A stretch of 64,000 nt of DNA from Rhynchonema sp. JSB1_4. Its lineage: Eukaryota; Nematoda; Chromadorea; Monhysterida; Xyalidae. The stretch covers positions 1 through 64,000 of the forward strand of contig JASAMV010004233.1 in NCBI GenBank assembly GCA_030248065.1, read 5' to 3'. The notes under the pieces were generated by a model. That model worked only from the letters and a program-made list of their open reading frames with translations. It had not been told where the DNA came from and ran no database searches. Position 1 is the stretch's first letter. The number at the start of each line of letters is the position of its first letter. The translations under genes were made by a program, and so were the position numbers. Below are positions 56,969 to 64,000 of the stretch, one piece after another.

Positions 56969-57273
56969 GGCTGTGAGCAGATAAACGCGGAATGGCAGAT
57001 TTCTGCATTCCGCATTCCGCGTTTATCTGCTAACCTTTGCGGAATTCTGCATTTCTGCAAGTAAATTTATGCTTTTGGTCAAACCTCTCAGTTGCTGTTT
57101 GCGTTAACACGCAACATTTTGAGGTCAGCACGCTGGAAGTTGTCATCGTCACCCAAGCTCGCACCATTCCGCAAAGGTTAGCAGATAAACGCGGAATGCG
57201 GAATGCAGAAATCTGCTATTCCGCGTTTATCTGCTAACCAATTTCCGCATTCCGCGTTTATCTGCTCACAGCC
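56969..57273. mobile_element. GCAGATAAACGCGGAATG inverted-repeat element, copy 2 (305 bp)
   Basis: GGCTGTGAGCAGATAAACGC at the left is mirrored at the right. Two internal copies of the same CGCGTTTATCTGCTAAC palindrome occur at about 57012 and 57180. It matches 32858-33164. No clear target duplication. Confidence 0.7.
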
Positions 57274-58152
57274 TTACATGCGTCTTACACACCTTTGCTG
57301 TGGCAGCATTGGCCCGATTTCGCGATCGCGCAATCGCAATTGCGCGATCAATTGAAGAAGCCCGTGTATTTGATGCATCGCGCGCTCTCCACCTCGGTGC
57401 GTAAATTTCCTTTTGACCTCCAAATACAGTACATTTCCAGGAAAGGGCTAGCTGCACTAGTGCGCACGCGTGTGTACGATTAATTTGCGTGCACGTGCTT
57501 AAAGCGGCCCCGCCGCTATTGTTTTTTGGTTTTCGACCTCGGTTTTTTCATCTATATCGTTTGTTGGCATCGAGATCAAGAACATTAGTTTTGACGAACT
57601 TCACCAAACTGGCGATTACCCACCGAAATTGATCCGCCAAGACGGTATATCGGGAACAAAACTGTCCGATATTGACGCACATTTGCACATGATGATTACG
57701 AATGACAAGAGAAATTCAAAATCACTGGGGCGTGATATAGGCGGCGGGTTACGGTAGCCCGAATAAACATTAACTCTTTTGTAAATGATAAATGTTTGAC
57801 GATGTTGTTGACCGACACAAAGACACATGACCGACACAGGATTTACCTGAAATTTCAAGGGCGGCAATTTGAAAAAGAAGTTAAAAAATTATCAAGCGGA
57901 GGAAGTGGGTGAAAGTTGGAAATTTAAGATTTAATGCACATTATCGCGGTGGGCAGGGATGGTGGACATTCAGCAACTGTTTCGAAAATGGTGGAGTTTG
58001 GATTGGACAGAAATGGTGGACATTCAACAACTTTTGCGAATGGTCGACGGAGATGGCGCCTCAAAAGTTTATACCCAGTCCACACCGTCGCCATGTTGGC
58101 CAACTGTCTCCAACAGCTTTTCACCAAAACAAGTTTTAAGAATGGTGGACGG
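57274..58152. other. Intergenic with a GGTGGACATTC tandem array
   Basis: 57295-57483 has a weak exon-like frame (acceptor-like CTGTGGCAG, then HWPDFAIAQSQLRDQLKK) that I do not rely on. 57955-58152 is a degenerate array of ATGGTGGACATTC and GTCGACGGAGATGG units, shared with 2001-2115 and continuing at 59281 beyond the hAT insertion. Confidence 0.45.
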
Positions 58153-59280
58153 CAGGGTTGTTTAAAAAACAGTGGTAAAATTTAAAAAAAGTTTTTTTTG
58201 AAGAGCCAGATATTCTGTTTTTTTTTAAATTAAAAACACGAGTTTTTCGGAAAAATAAAATCGCCTAATTCTTCCGAAAATGGCTTTTTTGAGGCATAAA
58301 TTTTTGAAAATTGTTTCTAAGTTGGGTCAAATTTCCCAAAATCGCGCCTGCGGCGCTTAGTTTGACCGCCAAAATGACTCATAAAGAAGTGATGGACCTC
58401 AGTTTTTCTAAATGATAAGTCAGTGCATGCTTCTTCGGCACCATAGTTTTCTATATTGTAGCCCCACCAATCTGTGAAACGGTTATACAGGACGTATGGT
58501 AACTAACTAATAGGCACCATGTGTACATGGAAGCGTACGTATACTGGAGCAGGATCATGAACGGAAACTTTTCATTTCATTCAGTGTCTTAAGAGCATCA
58601 TTCACAGGGGCTCTATTTAGAGAATTCAGGTACCGAGAACGCCAAGTACGTCCCCTGGGGGATCATCTTAGGATTCACATCGAATATGAGGTTTCAATCA
58701 ATTTCCCAAGTATGCCCGCACTTTGTATAAGCATGTGACACATGAATTGAAATTTCTGCGGATGCGGCGCGCTTAATCAAAACAACTAATTTGTTTCCAG
58801 TGGCTGCTTTTTGGAGGAGCATATTTGGCATTCTCCGGTACATCACTCCTTTGATCAGAACTTTACCAGCTACAATACATCAACGGTAATCGTTTCCTAT
58901 CGTCGTTGAATCATTATCATCTATATTCGGCATGTGAAATTTAGCATTTTGCGACAATCTACGCAGTTAGTCGCCACCACGTCCGCGTGATATTTATACT
59001 ACCGACCAACACCGATAAATAAATACTCGTGTCTAGTGCACGTCACGTTCAGATCCTGCTAGAATAACCGAATCGCCTTCGTACATGCGTTGATGATCCC
59101 CACGTGAGGGGTCATGTGACGAAAAATTTAGAGTTTTCCAAAATTTTTGTGTAGCGCCTCCATTTCACCTGAAACGACGTTTACGCTACTTTTTCTAATT
59201 AAAAAAATTTTTTCAAAAAAATAATTTTTTTTGTGTTTTTTAAAAAAAACAGTGCTCTAAAAAATTTTTTTTCAACCCTG
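58153..59280. mobile_element. Large hAT-like element (1128 bp)
   Basis: The termini are CAGGGTTGTTTAAAAAAC and TTTTCAACCCTG, with a perfect 8-bp target duplication (GTGGACGG at 58145-58152 and 59281-59288). No transposase frame is visible. It interrupts the GGTGGACATTC array. Confidence 0.8.
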
Positions 59281-59288
59281 GTGGACGG

Positions 59289-60599
59289 AGATACAAGTTT
59301 CGAGAATGTTGGACGGAGACAGTTGACATTCGAAAACTTTACCGCTAACCTGATGATTCACTCGTTCCGTGCCACTCGGGTACAACCCAACTTGAAACAA
59401 CCTGAATCTGAGTGGAGGAACGTACTTCGAAATTTTTCGAAAATGTGTCCGGTCCAGCACGTGTCGGTCAACAACAGCACGCTAAATGTTTTGTCAACCT
59501 ACCGTAACGCGACGCCTATACCACACCTCAGTAATTTGAGTTTTCCTCTGGAAATCCTGATTTCCATGCACAGATAGTGCGTCAATATTGGGATGGTTTG
59601 TTCCCGTACCGCCATGTTCTTGGATCGATTTCGGTGGGTAAACGTCAGTTTGATGAACTTCTTAAAGGTTAATGTTCTTTATCCCAGTACCAACTAACGA
59701 TTAAAATAAAAAACCTGGGTCCGAAACCCAAAAAACAATAGCAGCGGGCCCGGAACTATCGACTTCTTGCTTAACTATCGCACGCACCCGCACGCGTGTG
59801 ACCTAGTGCGACGCTTGGGCGTGGGAAAGTCATAAAATGCAGCCTGTTAACTACTGCACGCAAATTAATCGTACACACGCGTGCGCACTAGTGCAGCTAC
59901 CCCTTTCCTGCGAATGTACTGTAAGCATTTGCGCTTTCGAACAATGCTGATGTTCGTGTAAACACGCAACAATTTGAGGTCAGACAGCTGCTACATACCA
60001 TAGTTATCATCATCGCTTTTAATTCCACCGTGAATTGATTGCGATTGTGCGATCGAGAATTCGGGCCATTGTCACATGAGTGTTTGGTCCTGGCCTGGGT
60101 GAAAAGTGAATAAACCGAACTGAACTGTTGTTCACTGCGCTGTTCAGATCCAGTTCTGTTATTCTGTATTCAAAAATGCGATTCTGTTTGAAACGCGTGC
60201 GTGTTCGATGGTGAACTGCTCGAACGAACGCAAGTTTGTGTGTGACGCAGCGTACCAGGACCACAATGCGTGTCGTAGCGACGCGGTGCCCTATTGAATG
60301 GGTTTCAATTGATCGAAATGCATGCTTCTAATACGTTAATTATCCGCGTGGTCGGCACGGGGGACCTGCGTAGAATCTAATTTATACATTGATGACTTTT
60401 TTCGAAGTCCAGTAACAATTTGCAAGTCAGAATCGCTTATCCGATATAGAACGTGGATACAATTGAAAAATATTTCTGGTCCGTAGCGCAATCGTGAGGA
60501 TAAATGGTTGTCGTCATTTTATCAGATGAAACTAGATGGGCTTTGTTATTCTGAAACGGAAAGCGTTGATTCGATTGAGCAGCGAAAAAGCTTAAAAAG
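59289..60599. other. Intergenic, no firm gene
   Basis: 59289-59577 is open and continues the tandem array before becoming unique (FTANLMIHSFRATRVQPN, several N-x-S/T sites). It may be an exon but has no partner. The rest shows short repeats only. Confidence 0.35.
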
Positions 60600-61127
60600 T
60601 CAAATGTCTTCAACGCCATAAGCCAGCGCAGAAAGGAAGTAAATTGCAGTAACATTGTGGCTTCGTTGAACATATTTAGCTGGTAGATGATCGAACTCCG
60701 GCGGGATTAACTTCGCAATGTGGCTCTTTTCAGCAGTCTTGGCAAGTTCTTTTCTCTCCGGAGACACGGAAACGTTTGCCGTTCCAGAGCCGAAAACAAT
60801 CTGTGTTTTATATCCCTCCGATATGATGACGACGAACATACCTTCAGCTGCGCAAAGCATGCATTCTTCTTCATGTGGAATTATACCTATCTTAAATTGT
60901 TGGCTGACTTGATGTGATCGGCAGTTGCCAGCCTGACACACAAAGTTACCGTCAACACCATTTTGATAAGACTTATCTTGAAGAATGGTGGTGGAAATAA
61001 CCCAAAGAGGAACAACAATGCCTCCGTACGCTTTAACACCAGACACTGTGCTCGACGAGCCTGAAGAGTACGTCAACGTATTTAAAAACCCGAGTTGGCC
61101 GTTTTGTACCGATGTGCTGCGGTTCAA
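60600..61127 (-). CDS. Antisense open frame upstream of GPCR gene 2, doubtful
   Basis: A 175-codon minus-strand frame, the longest non-repetitive one in the window. A good acceptor (TTGTGTGTCAG) at about 60938 would start a terminal exon reading AGNCRSHQVSQQFKIGII through to VEDI-stop at 60600. The composition looks protein-like (EECMLCAAEGMFVVII, GSGTANVSVSPERKEL, PPEFDHLPAKYV). The portion above 60985 lies opposite GPCR exon 1 and is probably shadow. Not recognised. Confidence 0.35.
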   Translation of the reverse strand: MNRSTSVQNGQLGFLNTLTYSSGSSSTVSGVKAYGGIVVPLWVISTTILQDKSYQNGVDGNFVCQAGNCRSHQVSQQFKIGIIPHEEECMLCAAEGMFVVIISEGYKTQIVFGSGTANVSVSPERKELAKTAEKSHIAKLIPPEFDHLPAKYVQRSHNVTAIYFLSALAYGVEDI

Positions 61128-63039
61128 GGCAGCTATATCACCAGGTTCGTTAAGGCCTCTTTTTAATTTTTGTTAATTATTTGGTGCGAAATCAAAAGTC
61201 AAACTATCCTAATGTCATCAAAGTGCATATACAGTAGGTTATATACGTCAAGCGCATCGCTTGTTATAGCCTCTTTTAAATTTTTGGAACAATTTGATGC
61301 TAAGTCAAAAGTCAAACCAAGCCCTGACCGTGATGCCACCAAAGTGAATACCGTTCGGTCAGGTTACCTCCATTTCACCTACGCCGCCAACGTGTTCGTG
61401 TACCCGATTATCTACACGTTTGGTATGATTGGCTACGCACTGGTCTGTTATTGGCTTGCAAATCAATCAGCCGTACGCAAACGGATGTGCGCGTTAGTGA
61501 TTGACTGAGTTTTTTTGACCGCGTTTTGTACGCTACGTCTATGAGTGTAAACGTATTTTGGCAAAAACTCCAGTGCCCAAAGTTTAATACCGGCCGGTAA
61601 ATATTTTCTCATTTCCAGCCACATTCGTGTCCAAGCGTTTTGCGATTGTCTACTGCTTGTGTCAACGATGGGTGCGACATTTCCTTCATTTTTCCGCTAC
61701 GGCTACATGCGGCAGTACGGTCTTGTTGGTTACATCACTTATTTCTTGACACCCATACAACACGTAGCGGTTACGACATCACAATGGCAGTTGATCATGT
61801 TCTCGGCCGAACGGTGGGTACTGTATATCTGAAATTTCATTCGAGAGCCCCCGGGGTTCTTTCCATTCATCAAAATTTGAAAAATTACACGTTTTAGATA
61901 AAATGCCCTATTCAACGTGTATCTCAGGACAGTATCGGTATGACATGAAATGAAATGAAACCTCCAATGCTTTGTTTTCAGTCAAAACTTTTGACTGAAA
62001 ATGTTATGCTGCTGCTGCGTGGGCGATTATAGGTCCAGAAAATCTAAGAACAACCAAGACTTTGTCTGCTCTGATCAAGAAACTCTTATGTTACTTGTAT
62101 TCTTGTATTCATTGTTGTATTCTTATTCTTCATAAGTTTACTTACTTCAATTTCATAAAATACATAGCCATTTTGGCAGAGCTTTCAGCACTGGAGCAAT
62201 AACAAACGATAAAATGTAATTGTAGCGACGCGCAACCAACCTTGCAGCCTGTTCTTCATCAGTCGTCCACTATCGAGTCACACCAACGTGCACCGTTTGC
62301 CGAGTGTCTTCTTGATTTCCATTGTCAACGTGGGTGTGGCCATCCTAATCCATCTGATGCGTGATTTCACCACATCATCCATGGCTGAATGCATTGACCC
62401 AAATACGGGTGCGTCTAGCGCCCAAGTACAGCATGCTGCCGTTCATCCGGCCTTGTCGCATGGTGAGCCAGATTCTGCCTTGCAACCTAACTTTTTTAGC
62501 GCTCAGGAATTATTAAAATAGTTCTGCTGCATTTACAGTCTGTCAGTCCGGTTTGGCGGCCATGCTTGTCAGTCACACGGTTGGGCGTTTCACGCTCAAC
62601 TGCAGGCAGAAATGTAGGCACTCGACTATTTTGTTCACTTTTCAGAATAATCGCTATGTGGAGCATAACATAGGAGCATGACATAAACTACACTAAACCA
62701 CCGCCGCTCTGCTAAACCAGCTTATGTGTTTGTAATCTTTCCATGTGCCAGTCAATTGTGTCAGTTTGCTTTCGCCGTAACATCGAGAGTAAACGTAATC
62801 GAGCCACACACGATTGATGCTTATGTTCGTATTTTCGACAATTGCTGCCAATTTCAGTCATTCACCTGCTGCCGAATCTCGTGTTGTTCTGCCCTGTACC
62901 ATTCATAGTCATGTTGATCATTGGCATTCTCACCGTTTACCACGTACAAAAATCGCATCCGTCACCCAAGGACGTGCTGCTAAAACGTCGAAACGTCATG
63001 TCGCCAAGGTCACGCAGACGAACCCAGCTGCTGTTACTG
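60985..63039 (+). CDS. Rhodopsin-like GPCR, gene 2 of a pair, 3' end outside the window
   Basis: Five exons join in phase: 60985-61144, 61363-61492, 61619-61813, 62248-62462 and 62858-63039 (294 codons, through TM5). Exons 2 and 3 have exactly the lengths of those in GPCR gene 1 (130 and 195 bp), and all intron phases agree. TM1 is NVFVYPIIYTFGMIGYALV, TM2 QAFCDCLLLVSTMG, TM3 ends MFSAER|LFF, TM4 is SVFLISIVNVGVAILIHLM, and TM5 is NLVLFCPVPFIVMLIIGIL. Exon 5 ends LLLL before a normal GT donor where gene 1 has GC. The exons for TM6, TM7 and the tail were not found in the remaining 960 bp and should lie beyond 64000. Family and doubts are as for gene 1. Confidence 0.8.
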
Positions 63040-64000
63040 GTGGGTGGAAGTGGGTTCTATCTTTGATGATCCAGCCTTTGATTTGATCATTGAAGGCGCT
63101 TAGAATAAGAGATGGAATCGATATCATTATTATTGCGTTTTGATTGGAAACAGTGCACCACTGGTTTACTCCATCTTCAATCCGATGTGATTTAGATCCA
63201 GGTTCGAAGATTGCAATCGATCTTCGATCATTTTGATGTGCCGGGTGGCAATGCAGTGGAATATCCATGCTTGCTGCTGTAATACGAATAAAACAATATA
63301 CACAGTATATTGTTGAGTTTTTGGTGCTCAACAGTACCCTCATCAAGGACTGAACTACTGAGTTGAATTTTTGGTGCTGACCTGAACTGACCTCAGGAGG
63401 ATGAGGATTTTCTATTTCTGTGCGTATTGCAAGTGCACTACCTCCGAAATCTGGCTCGTGTTGGCGTAGTTTACCTTTATGCGTACGCAGCGCAGCCTAG
63501 CAGCGGGTTTTGTCAATAACAATAATAACTGAACCTATCATACTGGACTTTCCCATCACGCCCGCCTCCTGCCCACACCGTTGCAGTGTCGAAAATGCGA
63601 ACATGAGCATCAACCATTCGAAACTCTATACCATTTACTTTTGATGTTACAGAGAAAGCAAACTGACACAACAGACTAGTAGATGGAAGATTGCACAATA
63701 TAAGCTGATGGGTTAGCAGTGCGCACACACATTCCAATTAAACATGCAACACAAGTCAAAACATCACATGACTGCCTGGCTGTGAGGGGCAGTGTGTGGC
63801 AGACCACATCAAAAACACTAATGATGTGCACTCAGTATAAGACACATGCTCAATATAACAGTAATTAAGTTTGCTATTTCAAAACTCAATATTTCCGCGA
63901 ATCACGATTGTCCCAACCAGCTGGTGTCCGATTCCGACAAAGGGCAAAACGGCTTTGCCTTGAGATTCAACAGGTTCGTTCATCGATGTAGCAGTTGTCC
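63040..64000. other. Probable intron of GPCR gene 2
   Basis: No TM6-like exon found. 63420-63480 carries one end of the GCAAACTACACCAA element (CTCGTGTTGGCGTAGTTTACC). A short open stretch after an acceptor at 63934 (LVSDSDKGQNGF) does not resemble TM6 of gene 1. Confidence 0.4.

Noticed and set aside
63934..63991. TM6 exon of GPCR gene 2
   Set aside because: Acceptor and short frame exist, but the residues are hydrophilic and unlike TM6 of gene 1.

Overview
This is a nuclear window from an invertebrate animal. The genes are split into many short exons (30-350 bp) by GT-AG introns, some carry AATAAA signals, and they encode metazoan proteins: an EB1-type microtubule end-binding protein, the centrosome/cilium protein CEP43 (FOP), a Cys-loop acetylcholine receptor alpha subunit, and two rhodopsin-like GPCRs. 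CEP43 argues for an animal that builds centrioles and cilia. I cannot name the phylum from sequence alone; codon use and gene content fit a protostome. About half the window is transposon-derived: short inverted-repeat elements, G/C homopolymer-rich foldback elements, and a 7-8 kb block of inverted duplications.

Layout. 1-1777: a complete inverted-repeat element carrying a small BESS-like gene. 2.0-4.4 kb: nested miniature elements around a four-exon gene for a one-pass membrane protein with repeated Y-x-T-L motifs (3046-3788). 4.7-9.7 kb: no gene seen, only poly-G/poly-C foldback elements and CCGG-rich arrays. 10.4-15.2 kb: EB1 gene. 17.0-20.6 kb: CEP43 gene, next to EB1 on the same strand. 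21.97-24.7 kb: secreted cysteine-containing protein of unknown family. 26.0-29.5 kb: nicotinic receptor alpha subunit, 12 exons. 32.45-33.4 kb: small secreted protein. 34.07-38.4 kb, minus strand: unidentified multi-exon gene. 40.2-40.5 kb, minus strand: short signal-peptide ORF. 42.0-46.3 kb: GPCR gene 1, complete. 47.3-55.4 kb: three 2.1-2.2 kb arms in alternating orientation around hAT-like elements and a poly-C spacer. 56.2-56.65 kb: decayed LINE end. 58.1-59.3 kb: large hAT-like element. 60.98 kb to the window end: GPCR gene 2, a paralogue of gene 1, truncated by the window edge.

How the genes relate. EB1 and CEP43 products are known physical partners in microtubule anchoring at the centrosome (CAP350-FOP-EB1 complex), and here they are direct neighbours. 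The nicotinic subunit and the paired GPCRs are neuronal or sensory receptors. The gene models were built by hand: for EB1, CEP43, the receptor subunit, GPCR 1, the Y-x-T-L protein and both plus-strand secreted proteins, every exon join keeps phase. No search was run, so family names rest on recognised motifs.
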